Assembly (NCBI RefSeq): GCF_001881495.1
Contig: NZ_LUKY01000033.1
Location: 310,001-374,000 of the forward strand
Direction: 5' to 3'
DNA length: 64,000 bases
From: Candidatus Rickettsiella isopodorum
GTDB lineage: Bacteria > Pseudomonadota > Gammaproteobacteria > Diplorickettsiales > Diplorickettsiaceae
Numbering within the stretch: position 1 is the first letter of the stretch; every line of letters starts with the position of its first letter. Made by a program: the position numbers and the translations under genes. Shown piece after piece: positions 20,901 to 28,490 of the stretch. Below the pieces are notes generated by a model, which worked only from the letters and a program-made list of their open reading frames with translations, was not told where the DNA came from and made no database searches.

Positions 20901-21357
20901 CCTCCACTAATGCATTGCCTGCAATTAATTCATTTTTTTCTAACAAATCAGGTAAAATAGCGTATTTAATAGGGCCAAAAAAACTTGAATGCATACCCAT
21001 AAAAAATAAAACTAACATCAATAAACTAACTGAGTGAAGATAAAAACCTAAGCTTGCCAACAACATAAAAATGCATTCGAATCCTTTGATAATCATTGTC
21101 AAATATCTTCGGCTTAGCTTATCGGCTAACTGTCCCGCAAATGCTGAAAAAAGAAAAAAGGGTAAAATAAACAATCCAGCCGCGAAAGTGACTGAAAGCT
21201 GCTGCAGTAATAGGGATTGTGTGATGAACTGATAAGTAATTAAAATGATTAAAGCATTTTTAAAAACATTATCATTAAATGCACCCAAGAATTGAACTAA
21301 CAATAAGGGCACAAATCGTCGATTCTTTAGCAAAGAAAATTGCGTAAATCCGGGCAT
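17926..21357 (-). CDS. aas: LplT-PlsC-AMP ligase fusion (lysophospholipid transporter / acyltransferase / acyl-ACP synthetase)
   Basis: A three-module membrane protein of 1143 residues for lysophospholipid recycling. Residues 1-425 form an MFS transporter like LplT (FLGAFNDNVFKNAL). Residues about 440-630 form a PlsC-type acyltransferase with NHTSFLD (His465/Asp470) and FPEG. Residues about 650-1143 form an AMP-forming acyl-ACP ligase with the P-loop TSGSEGDPKGV, GYGVTEASP and YDTGD. In E. coli LplT and Aas are adjacent separate genes; the fused form is known in several other bacteria. GAGGG precedes the ATG. Expected role: import of lyso-phosphatidylethanolamine and its re-acylation, possibly useful with host-derived lipids. 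Confidence 0.93.
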   Translation of the reverse strand: MPGFTQFSLLKNRRFVPLLLVQFLGAFNDNVFKNALIILITYQFITQSLLLQQLSVTFAAGLFILPFFLFSAFAGQLADKLSRRYLTMIIKGFECIFMLLASLGFYLHSVSLLMLVLFFMGMHSSFFGPIKYAILPDLLEKNELIAGNALVEASTFIAILIGTILGGLLIANHTDLRWISTIIISIAGLGLFASFYIPATTKANPNLKLNLHFIKSSVKIIQKVKAEKRVFLAILAISWFWLIGATFLTQFPSFTKNILFADASVVTLFLVIFTIGVACGSLVCNRLLKHRISMKWIPISLWLMSIFMTDLYFASNHLIHNTEKLTNFAGFFHSITHWRICIDLLGLSVSGGIYAVPLYTLIQTDTATEHRARTIAANNIINSLFIVIASIIIVFLLKIDLNVTQIFLLLGVINTGLAIYATRLIPQGLIKPFLRKILRCLYDVKLSGFENYKGAGESVVIVANHTSFLDVVLIYAFLPDELLFAINSFTSRIWWIRPFLYFSKVFELDPLNPLAIKTLIKEVKKGQKCVIFPEGRITTTGALMKLYEGPGLIADHAKVNLLPIRLQGAQYTPFSRLRGKVQIRWFPKIYISILPPRKFIVDPTMSSRKRRQVISNQLYDMMVEMLFRSTDYNKTLFQSLLEAKSIHKGPTKILEDITRVAINYNQLITRCFILGPYICRYIKYQETVGLLLPNMTSAVVSFFALQAYGRIPALLNYTAGSAQIETACHVAQIHSILTSRKFIEVANLFELINRLNEKSIQIIYLEDLKEEITWKDKLKASLLSRFPQYYYYKKLKKITNPQDPAVILFTSGSEGDPKGVVLSHKNIQANLAQMTTQVDFNQRDIFFSSLPLFHAFGLTACIILPIYHGIKTFIYPSPLHYRKVPNMIYECNATIMFGADTFLAGYGRYAHPYDFYSIRYVFAGAEKLKEKTRKLWMEKFGIRIFEGYGVTEASPVISVNTPMQNKPGTVGNFLPGIRYEIESVPEIKQGGRLLISGPNVMLGYLSKEQIGEIIPPSHGWYDTGDIVEVDAEGYLTIKDRAKRFAKISGEMVSLTAIENIIYDLWPDKHHAILSVPDAKKGEQLVLVTDYKLATRPMLIKAFKEKGLPELSLPRRLYFIDSMPLLGSGKVNYMAVKIWLEEQN

Positions 21358-21669
21358 AAACCCTCTTTAATGAGGCGCACTTAGCCTCCTCTAAAAAATT
21401 TTTACTAGTATATCATATGAAAAACACTCGCTTTAGAACCTATTTTTTTAAATTCTGATAGAAATTTTAATTCGAGTTAGTAAAATTAAGTGGATTAAAA
21501 AAATTGAATAAATATTTTAGATGCTTATTAGACACCAAGCAAAGATATGATAGATAGACCAGTTGATATTAATCGATTGCGCAGGTATTATCCTTACCCG
21601 CAGTTGGCACAAGTTTTTGCTCATTAAAGGGACTTCATTAGCCAACTCTAACGTTAGTTTGGTGAATTA
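21358..21669. other. Gene-free gap before the tRNA cluster
   Basis: About 310 bases between aas and tRNA-Pro without a supported gene. It holds an A+T-rich aas upstream region and a near-palindrome CCAACTCTAACGTTAGTTTGG at 21642-21662. A 26-codon open frame at 21547 has no convincing ribosome site. The promoter for the tRNA cluster is probably here, but no clear boxes are seen. Confidence 0.5.
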
Positions 21670-21746
21670 CGGGGTATAGCGCAGTCTGGTAGCGCGCCTG
21701 CTTTGGGAGCAGGATGTCGGGGGTTCGAATCCCTCTACCCCGACCA
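21670..21746 (+). tRNA. tRNA-Pro (anticodon TGG)
   Basis: A 77-nt cloverleaf with encoded CCA. The acceptor is CGGGGTA/TACCCCG, the anticodon loop contains TGG followed by GA, and the T arm is GGTTCGAATCC. First of a four-tRNA cluster; the next tRNA is 215 bases away. Confidence 0.97.
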
Positions 21747-21961
21747 AATTTTGGTATTGATACTTAAATTTTAATCAGTAAAATCGAGTCAATTAACTAT
21801 ATCAAGATAATTAAGTAAAACAAGGTATACTAGTACTATTTTTAGTCTTGTTAGCATTCAAGGATAATCATTTAAAGAAAAATATTGTAGAAATTAGCTT
21901 TAGACTTAGGAAACAAACCCTGTTATTTAAACTTTTAGTAAGATGATAATTTTTCAGGAAA

Positions 21962-22038
21962 GCGCCTGTAGCTCATCTGGATAGAGCATCGGCCTTCTAA
22001 GCCGAGGGTAGCAGGTTCGAGTCCTGCCAGGCGCACCA
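21962..22038 (+). tRNA. tRNA-Arg (anticodon TCT)
   Basis: A 77-nt cloverleaf with encoded CCA. The acceptor is GCGCCTG/CAGGCGC, the anticodon loop CTTCTAA gives TCT, and the T arm is GGTTCGAGTCC. tRNA-His follows 28 bases downstream. Confidence 0.97.
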
Positions 22039-22066
22039 ATATCCTAGCAGACTTCACACTTTCAAT

Positions 22067-22143
22067 GGTGGACGTAGCTCAGTTGGTAGAGCCCCGGATT
22101 GTGATTCCGGTTGTCGTGGGTTCGATCCCCATCGTTCACCCCA
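22067..22143 (+). tRNA. tRNA-His (anticodon GTG)
   Basis: A 77-nt tRNA including the G at -1 opposite the discriminator C, the hallmark of tRNA-His. The anticodon stem-loop GGATTGTGATTCC gives GTG. The acceptor GTGGACG/CGTTCAC contains one G-U pair. CCA is encoded. Only five bases separate it from tRNA-Lys. Confidence 0.97.
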
Positions 22144-22148
22144 TTTTT

Positions 22149-22224
22149 GGGCCGTTAGCTCAGCTGGTAGAGCAGTAGACTCTTAATTTATTGGTCGATG
22201 GTTCGATCCCATCACGGCCCACCA
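22149..22224 (+). tRNA. tRNA-Lys (anticodon CTT)
   Basis: A 76-nt cloverleaf with encoded CCA and acceptor GGGCCGT/ACGGCCC. Aligned to the common tRNA-Lys, the anticodon loop reads CTCTTAA, placing CTT at positions 34-36 rather than TTT. The anticodon stem GTAGA/TTTAT has two G-U pairs. It reads AAG codons. A TTT isoacceptor must be encoded elsewhere. Confidence 0.92.
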
Positions 22225-22387
22225 AAAGATATTTTTAATTAATAAAAAAACTTACGCAAATAACTTAATAATTTTAATTATTTACGAAGGGATCCTCATG
22301 CATACTATTTAAACTAGATAATTGGTATATTGCAATTTTTTTCACTAAGCTGAAAGTGTATCGTTAATTTTATCTAGAGAAATCAAT

Positions 22388-22543
22388 ATGCCTCTTGTTA
22401 AAGGAAAAGCCGCCAAAACTCGCAAAGGATTTTCAGCCAATGTGAAACAGGAAATTAAATCTGGAAAGCCTCAAAAACAAGCCGTTGCTATTGCTTATAG
22501 TATGGCAAGAAAAAAACCCAAGACAATCAAAAGAAACAAATAG
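22388..22543 (+). CDS. Small basic protein of the DUF6496-like type
   Basis: A 51-residue lysine-rich protein beginning MPLVKGKAAKTRKGFSANVK and carrying the short motif SGKPQKQAVAIAYSMA. This resembles small conserved proteins found widely near mobile and plasmid or phage DNA and annotated as DUF6496 or simply hypothetical; function unknown. The ATG at 22388 has AGAGA about seven bases upstream. It lies just after the tRNA cluster at the edge of the accessory-looking block. The family assignment rests on the KPQKQAVAIA signature only. Confidence 0.75.
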   Translation: MPLVKGKAAKTRKGFSANVKQEIKSGKPQKQAVAIAYSMARKKPKTIKRNK

Positions 22544-22604
22544 TTATTTTTTAAACATCAAAATTATTTGGAAAATAATTCTTTGTAAAATAAATGGCCT
22601 GCTT

Positions 22605-22994
22605 TCATAAAGAATGTTTGTTAGGACCAAAGGTCCAATATCGATGTATCAAGAAATTCCAGAATAAAATAACACTTGATACTAAGATTTGACTTATAAT
22701 ATAGGTATAATAAACAAGAAAAATTTTCATTAATGAAAAATTAAGAAAAAGTCCAAACAAGGAATTTATTGTAAATCTTACTAATGATTTTTTATGCGAT
22801 AGACTACTTTTAAAAGTAAAGTAATGATTTAAAGTATAATTAAGCAAAGCTCCAGCAATATAACCCACAGTAGAAGCCAAAATAGGTTTTATAAAGAGAA
22901 ATTCAACAAAACTTATTAAAATTGAAAACTGAATTAATGCGGATAGCGCACCTACTATAAAAAAATGTGAAAATTGTTTTGTAATCGCTTTCAT
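22605..22994 (-). CDS. GtrA-family membrane protein
   Basis: A small four-helix membrane protein of the GtrA family, thought to flip or present undecaprenyl-phosphate-linked sugars for surface polysaccharide or glycan modification. Conserved features are FIVGALSALIQFSI, GYIAGALLNYTLNHYFTFKS and the C-terminal FLIHRYWTFG. I choose the ATG at 22994 (MKAITKQF, 129 residues), which leaves a 14-bp gap to the upstream glycosyltransferase. An alternative start at 23039 would overlap that gene by 31 bp. It is probably co-transcribed with that gene. A GtrB-type glycosyltransferase, the usual third partner, is not seen. Confidence 0.85.
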   Translation of the reverse strand: MKAITKQFSHFFIVGALSALIQFSILISFVEFLFIKPILASTVGYIAGALLNYTLNHYFTFKSSLSHKKSLVRFTINSLFGLFLNFSLMKIFLVYYTYIISQILVSSVILFWNFLIHRYWTFGPNKHSL

Positions 22995-23008
22995 AAAAGT
23001 TATGGTGC

Positions 23009-24400
23009 CTAGTGGGAATAACACGCATTGCCTTGACATAATAAATAAATAGCCGTCCCTTGCTGACCTAACTTAAAATGCTTGTACAATTTCCCCAATT
23101 TAGAATCTATTTTATCATTAATGACAAAATAATTTTTTTCCTTCGCAAATTGAGCATCTCTTAAAGGAGGGCTAGGATAAATTAATCTATCAATTTCAGC
23201 TGTGATACTTAATCCTGTAGCCACAGAATCATTTGAATAGACTGGAAACCTTTCTGTTAGTAGTATAACTTGCTTAGCAGCGACCGTATAATCTCCTCTA
23301 TAATAAAGCTGATAATAATATATTAGCGCTAATGCAACATACTTAACTAAAATAGCGAATGCTAACCAAAAAATGACTGTTTTTATTTGTCTTATAGGCA
23401 AATGCCAAAGCCCTATCGCCAATAATAAAGCAATAAACGGATACAGTGGTAGTATATATCGAATACTGGCATGCGGGGCCAACCAGTAGGGGATAAAATT
23501 AACTAAAATTACCCCTAATAGTATTTGTATTAGATATAGATTAAACTTTATTTTTACAATTTTTTTCTTGAAAAAATAATAAACGGCAAGCCCTGATGCG
23601 GGCAAAAAACGACAGAAAGCTTCCAAGGGAAAAATTACCAGCTGCTGAATATATCCACGCCAATAAACAGTATGAAACTTGCTAAAAATATCAGTCCACA
23701 TACCTATTTCGGTTATTTTATGCGAGGCTATATTCCAAAAAAAATAAAAAAAAATGGAAAAAAAATAAGGTAAGAAATTGAGAGGCTTTAAAAGAAACGC
23801 TTTAATTTTTCCATCATAATAAACAATTAAAATAAACGAAACTATATAAAATACATAGGCTGTTAATGCTTTCGTCATAAAAGCGGCAATTAAGGCAATT
23901 ACAGATAGCCATACAAAGGTATATCGCTGCTCTAAATTTGCTATCCATAAAAAGGAAATTGCACTCACTACAAAAAAAGCAAATAATGGATCCGAGTAAG
24001 CAAGCCAGCCATGATAAAATAAGGCATCGCTAGTGAGATACACTAATGCGGCAAATAGTCCAAAATAAGGTGTTTTAAATAAACGATTTGCCAACCAGAT
24101 TAGCATAAAACTTGTCGCTATCGTTGCTAACACTGCAACTAAACGAGAAGCAACTAACATATGCTTCCAGCCTATCAAACTGGCAAAACAAATGATCAAC
24201 CAATTAAAAAGTGGCGGTCGCCAATAAGGTAATCCATAAGTTGTTGGATAAAGATAGTGATGCTGATACCACATTTCATAAGATGAAATAGTATACACCG
24301 CTTCTTCACCCATATAAGGAAAAAACAAACTTAGAAAAAAACTTGCAATAGCTAGAACAAGCAAGCATTTTAGAATAATTGAAAAATCCTTAATAGGCAT
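23009..24400 (-). CDS. ArnT/PMT-like membrane glycosyltransferase (GT39/GT83 type)
   Basis: An integral membrane protein of 463 residues with about ten helices. The N-terminal pattern of polyprenyl-phosphate-dependent transferases is present: a short acidic periplasmic loop (GEEAVY, residues about 32-37) after the first helix, then YWRPPLFNWLI and AYSDPLFAFF. Such enzymes transfer a sugar from undecaprenyl phosphate to lipid A or protein. The C-terminal portion is a small periplasmic domain. Paired with the GtrA gene just downstream. Specific substrate cannot be told from sequence alone. Confidence 0.82.
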   Translation of the reverse strand: MPIKDFSIILKCLLVLAIASFFLSLFFPYMGEEAVYTISSYEMWYQHHYLYPTTYGLPYWRPPLFNWLIICFASLIGWKHMLVASRLVAVLATIATSFMLIWLANRLFKTPYFGLFAALVYLTSDALFYHGWLAYSDPLFAFFVVSAISFLWIANLEQRYTFVWLSVIALIAAFMTKALTAYVFYIVSFILIVYYDGKIKAFLLKPLNFLPYFFSIFFYFFWNIASHKITEIGMWTDIFSKFHTVYWRGYIQQLVIFPLEAFCRFLPASGLAVYYFFKKKIVKIKFNLYLIQILLGVILVNFIPYWLAPHASIRYILPLYPFIALLLAIGLWHLPIRQIKTVIFWLAFAILVKYVALALIYYYQLYYRGDYTVAAKQVILLTERFPVYSNDSVATGLSITAEIDRLIYPSPPLRDAQFAKEKNYFVINDKIDSKLGKLYKHFKLGQQGTAIYLLCQGNACYSH

Positions 24401-24474
24401 ATTCGATATCCATTATGTATTTTCTCTTAGACTAAGAAAAAATTCTTCTAAAATATTGTTAATGACAAATAAGC

Positions 24475-25671
24475 TTAATTATAGCGCAACGACAAAACTG
24501 CCAAGAAAAAATAAAAAGACCCTATAACTATAAAACTTACCATAAATTGCCCCTCTAATTGTATTTCTTCGGCTTGTATCAAAGTACCTGCTATAATACC
24601 GATAAGATTACCAAATTTTAAAGCTGTGTTCCCAAGCCCTACTGCTTTTGCTCTATTACTATCACTAATATTTTTTAATAAAAAGCTAAATAGAATTACT
24701 GCTATACTTCCTAAACTTAACCCCCAAAGTATACTCAGGGCAAAAGCAATATAAGATTTACTAATAAAAGCAAATCCCCATTGTGATAAACCACTTACTA
24801 GCAAAGCCATAATAAGTAAAAACTTTGCCCATGCATGATTTGGTTGTTTGTCGATAGTTTTTCCTAAAACTGAAGTCATTAAGGACATCGATAAAGCCAT
24901 GATCGCATAAATTAATCCTAATGTTAAATTATCAGCATGTAACTGTTGTGCTACATATAAAGCAAAGAAAGGCGTTGACATCCAACGAGCAACTTGTGTA
25001 CTAACTATTAATAAGAGTAATAGGTTTTTACTGGATTCCTCAAGAAAAAATTTTTTTTGTGTTTTTTTTACTATAGGTGATATTGATTGTATAGGGTTTT
25101 CTTGAAGGAAATTAGCTAAAATAAGTGAAAGAAATAAACACAAGCAACCCGCAGTAATAAAAATTGATAAATATCCATAGTAATGAGAAATAATTCCGCC
25201 ACATATCGGACCCACAATACTCCCCATAGCTGTAGCAGCTTGTAACCGTCCCACTATTTGACCATGAGTATTAATCGGAGTTATTGCAAGTGACCATGCT
25301 TGAGCAGCGGTTGAAAATCCTGCTAAACCACCTTGTAACAATCGGATAGTAAGAATTACCCAAAGGTTAGAAAAAAAAAACAAACTCCATTGTGTAGCTG
25401 CTAAAGCCAATCCGGCACGTAATAGCATTATTTTATAACCTACTCGTTCACCTATTTTTATCCACAGTACTGTCGTAAAAATCATCGTTAGCAATGGTGC
25501 CATGTAAATAATGCCGCTCCAATATTGCAATGCTCGAGGATTAAATACATGTGTTGAAGATATAATGAGCGGCCAATATGGATCGCTCATATCAAGAGCT
25601 AAAATAATTATAAATTGTGCAAAAATAACTAAGCGTGTTTGTACGCACCAAGTCATTTTTGTGACTTGCAT
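24475..25671 (-). CDS. MFS transporter, probable siderophore exporter
   Basis: A 12-helix major facilitator protein of 398 residues. The inter-helix 2-3 loop (WIKIGERVGYKIMLLRAG) and the motif RLLQGGLAGFSTAAQAW in helix 4 fit drug/siderophore efflux MFS types. It starts three bases after the NIS synthetase stop codon and is therefore almost certainly in the same transcript. By analogy with lbtA-lbtB of Legionella and fslA-fslB of Francisella it probably exports the siderophore made by the neighbour. The analogy is inference from context. Confidence 0.85.
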   Translation of the reverse strand: MQVTKMTWCVQTRLVIFAQFIIILALDMSDPYWPLIISSTHVFNPRALQYWSGIIYMAPLLTMIFTTVLWIKIGERVGYKIMLLRAGLALAATQWSLFFFSNLWVILTIRLLQGGLAGFSTAAQAWSLAITPINTHGQIVGRLQAATAMGSIVGPICGGIISHYYGYLSIFITAGCLCLFLSLILANFLQENPIQSISPIVKKTQKKFFLEESSKNLLLLLIVSTQVARWMSTPFFALYVAQQLHADNLTLGLIYAIMALSMSLMTSVLGKTIDKQPNHAWAKFLLIMALLVSGLSQWGFAFISKSYIAFALSILWGLSLGSIAVILFSFLLKNISDSNRAKAVGLGNTALKFGNLIGIIAGTLIQAEEIQLEGQFMVSFIVIGSFYFFLAVLSLRYN

Positions 25672-25674
25672 TAC

Positions 25675-27555
25675 TTAAATAACTAAAGGGTTCGATATAT
25701 AAGAAAATATACCTTCACGAACATATTGCTTTTCTAAACGCATACGGAATAATGCTTTCACTGGCCAATCTGCTTTTAAAATAGCATGATATTCGTCTTC
25801 CCATCGAACTAAATCAACTTGTTTTTTTAAAGCATTAAATCTTTCTTCAGTTTTATTTCGAATTATTGTCCAAAAATTTTTTTCTTTACATTTAAAATGC
25901 GTAGCTAATAACAATACTAATTCACCTAAATGAAGCTGATAGACTGAATGTAATAATTGATTTCTTACTGTTATCTTATCATGGGTTACAAAAGGAGGAG
26001 ATAAAAGATCCGTCAACGTGAGGGCATGGGAGTTTAAGCTATCTGCGTATATTTCTATTCCATCAAAGTCTCTTGCAATAAACCGTTTAATGTTTCCATT
26101 TTGAAAAATGGCTAAAGTATTTTGCTGATGCCCCTCTAAGGCTATACCATATATTAAATAAAGATCTAAATAGCTTCCAAGTACTAGATCGACATATTGA
26201 TTAAAATAATTTATTGCATCTTGATAGTTCAAACATCCTGCTAATTGTATAAGTTCAATAAACAAATTAGTATTACTTTCCAATGACTTTTCAAATAGAG
26301 CAGAAACTACAACCGCAATTTCTTCATTAGAAAGATAATTAACAATATTTTCTCGAAAAATTACTGTGAAATGCCTTGCCTTATCATCTTCAACCGCTTT
26401 TAAATAAAGTCCGCAAACTTCCGGTAAAATAGCAAGCCTTTCTGATATAGAATTTTCCTTAATTAAAATATTTTTCATAACATGCGTAATTTTTGGCGTA
26501 TTTTTAATAGAGTTAACTGATAGTGCCCTAAATACACCACTCGCGTATATTCCAATTGGCAATTTGATATAAGGCGCATACCAATTTTCAATCGGAGCCA
26601 AAGTACGAAAAGAAGAAGTCGGGCTTGCACCTATTCCTACGTTGTCAAACAAAATAATATCATTAGCCTTAATATGTTCTGCAAATAAATTTCTTACAAT
26701 ATTAGCAGCCTGCCAAGGATGTACTGGGAAAGGAATATAATCTTTTTGATTAAAATTTTTCTTTTCTAATTCATTAACCCATATTTTCCATGCACTGGGA
26801 TAATGCTTAGAAAACCAATCAGAAAATTCAAAGTTTGATTGCGTTGTTTCCATACACATGGATTTTTTACGTACGGCAGCTAATAAAATAAATACTTTTG
26901 GTCTAAATTCAGTTGTGTATCTAAAAATATCCTCGGTAGAAAATCCTACTTTAGTTTTAGCAAAAGGATGATACGGATGACCACTAAAAGATAATTGTTC
27001 AAATTTAAAAGAATAATCTAATAAATTTTTATTTTTTTTGTGGAATTCAGAAAAATAATTTTTATTCTTTTCTGAGTAGAACAGAAATAATTCGGTTTTT
27101 AATTTATCTTTTTGCCGAGTAATTAATATTGTATTTTGAATATGATTACTTACTTCTCTGATAACTTTTTCCCATTGTTCTCTATCAAAAATTGTGCCCA
27201 ACTCTGTTTTAACTATTTCAAGTAAATTGATAGGATCAGTAATTAATTCCGTAATATTTTTTTTTCTGTCAATTAAAAAAACCTTTTCAAATTCTGTAAA
27301 ACGTAACAAGGAGTTTAACTTTACTTGGCTTACACATATAGAACTATTTAAGCGAGGAAGCTTAAAAATTAGATTTTCAATTTGGTAATAATGTTCTAAA
27401 ACGCGTTCGCGCAAAAAAGCAATCAAAAGCTGGCGTAAGGATTGTCTGTTAACTTCCGAAAGGTAACATCTTGAAGAAAAATTATTTTTATTGAGATAAT
27501 TCTTATTTTTTTCGATAAAGTTCCTTTTTTTGAAACTTTCTTCTACTAGATTCAT
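25675..27555 (-). CDS. NIS siderophore synthetase (IucA/IucC family, rhizoferrin/legiobactin type)
   Basis: NRPS-independent siderophore synthetases condense citrate with amines or alcohols using ATP. Family motifs seen are GHPYHPFAKTKVG, PFPVHPWQ, the nucleotide-binding ASPTSSFRTL, LEGHQQNTLA and RDFDG, plus a FhuF-like C-terminal part. The ATG at 27555 (MNLVEESF) is preferred over an upstream TTG at 27585 because AGGGA lies seven bases before it; this gives 626 residues. A single synthetase plus one MFS gene is the layout of the legiobactin (rhizoferrin) locus. No convincing Fur box is visible in the 170 bp upstream. Base composition is notably A+T-rich. Confidence 0.92.
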   Translation of the reverse strand: MNLVEESFKKRNFIEKNKNYLNKNNFSSRCYLSEVNRQSLRQLLIAFLRERVLEHYYQIENLIFKLPRLNSSICVSQVKLNSLLRFTEFEKVFLIDRKKNITELITDPINLLEIVKTELGTIFDREQWEKVIREVSNHIQNTILITRQKDKLKTELFLFYSEKNKNYFSEFHKKNKNLLDYSFKFEQLSFSGHPYHPFAKTKVGFSTEDIFRYTTEFRPKVFILLAAVRKKSMCMETTQSNFEFSDWFSKHYPSAWKIWVNELEKKNFNQKDYIPFPVHPWQAANIVRNLFAEHIKANDIILFDNVGIGASPTSSFRTLAPIENWYAPYIKLPIGIYASGVFRALSVNSIKNTPKITHVMKNILIKENSISERLAILPEVCGLYLKAVEDDKARHFTVIFRENIVNYLSNEEIAVVVSALFEKSLESNTNLFIELIQLAGCLNYQDAINYFNQYVDLVLGSYLDLYLIYGIALEGHQQNTLAIFQNGNIKRFIARDFDGIEIYADSLNSHALTLTDLLSPPFVTHDKITVRNQLLHSVYQLHLGELVLLLATHFKCKEKNFWTIIRNKTEERFNALKKQVDLVRWEDEYHAILKADWPVKALFRMRLEKQYVREGIFSYISNPLVI

Positions 27556-27725
27556 ATTAACATCCCTGTTCGATTTGAATAACAATATTTAAGATATAGC
27601 CCGTTTACTATAGTCGCTATTATTCATAATTTTAGTATTGAGTCAAGAATTCCAATTGAACTATTTTGTTTTTTTCTTTTTTAATATATGCTTTAAATTA
27701 ATTTCTAGTTAAGAAAAAATTAAGT

Positions 27726-28466
27726 ATGTCAACATTTTTTATATTTATCTTATTACTAATATGTATTTTATTAAGTCTGTTTAATTATAAAAAAACGAGT
27801 TTAATAACTGGATCAATTTTAGTTGTAAGTTATCTCGTTATAGGTGACGGCTTTTTCCCTGCTTATCTATTACACAATTTACAATCACCCTATAATCAAT
27901 TTACTCCTATCAAATGGAAAAAAACTAACACCATTATTTTATTAGGGGGAGGCACCAGTAAAGACCCAAGATCTAATGAAATAAAACCCAGCATATTGGC
28001 ATTTTCAAGAATTGTACAAACTGCAATAATTTATCAGGAATGTAAAAAAGCTAAGGCAAGTTGTTATATTCTAGTTAGCGGTGGTGACCCATTACATCAT
28101 GGAAAATCAGAAGCAAAAACCTATCAAGAAAGCTTAGTATCTTTAGGTGTTGATTCCAAAGATATTCAATTGGAGACTCAAAGTAAAAATACTTATCAAA
28201 ACGCTAAATTTTCTAGTCGTCTTTTAAAGAGACAATTTAGCGAACAACTGTTATTAGTTAATTCTGCATTAGCTCTAAAACGTGCACTTTTATACTTTTC
28301 TTTTTTTAATCTTTACCCAAAACCTATTCCTTCAGATTTTATTACTATCCCAATTTCTAAATTCCCATTAGGTTACAACTTTGCCATGAATGATTTTGCA
28401 ATTCATGAAAATATAGGAATACTCCGTTTTTATATTTATAATTTTTTGGGATGGAGCAAAAAATAA
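27726..28466 (+). CDS. DUF218 / YdcF-ElyC family membrane protein
   Basis: A 246-residue protein with two hydrophobic N-terminal segments (residues about 1-17 and 24-45) and a DUF218 domain: TIILLGGG, LVSGGDPLHHG, SEAKTYQESLVSLGV and ETQSKNTYQNA. Related E. coli proteins (ElyC, SanA, YdcF) act in envelope integrity under stress, with enzymatic activity unclear. Divergent from the siderophore synthetase, separated by about 170 bp; the two could share a regulatory region. It converges on coaX. Confidence 0.85.
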   Translation: MSTFFIFILLLICILLSLFNYKKTSLITGSILVVSYLVIGDGFFPAYLLHNLQSPYNQFTPIKWKKTNTIILLGGGTSKDPRSNEIKPSILAFSRIVQTAIIYQECKKAKASCYILVSGGDPLHHGKSEAKTYQESLVSLGVDSKDIQLETQSKNTYQNAKFSSRLLKRQFSEQLLLVNSALALKRALLYFSFFNLYPKPIPSDFITIPISKFPLGYNFAMNDFAIHENIGILRFYIYNFLGWSKK

Positions 28467-28490
28467 TTTCAGATAAATCACCTGATTAAT

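Noticed and set aside
21547-21627. A 26-codon open frame (MIDRPVDINRLRRYYP...) before tRNA-Pro
   Set aside because: No good ribosome site and no recognised family; likely chance in a gap.
27556-27725. Possible Fur box upstream of the siderophore synthetase
   Set aside because: Only A+T-rich segments such as ATTATTCATAAT were found, with inverted orientation relative to the consensus; not convincing.
28467-28490. Possible terminator between the DUF218 gene and coaX
   Set aside because: TCAG...CTGA forms only a four-base stem, too weak to call.
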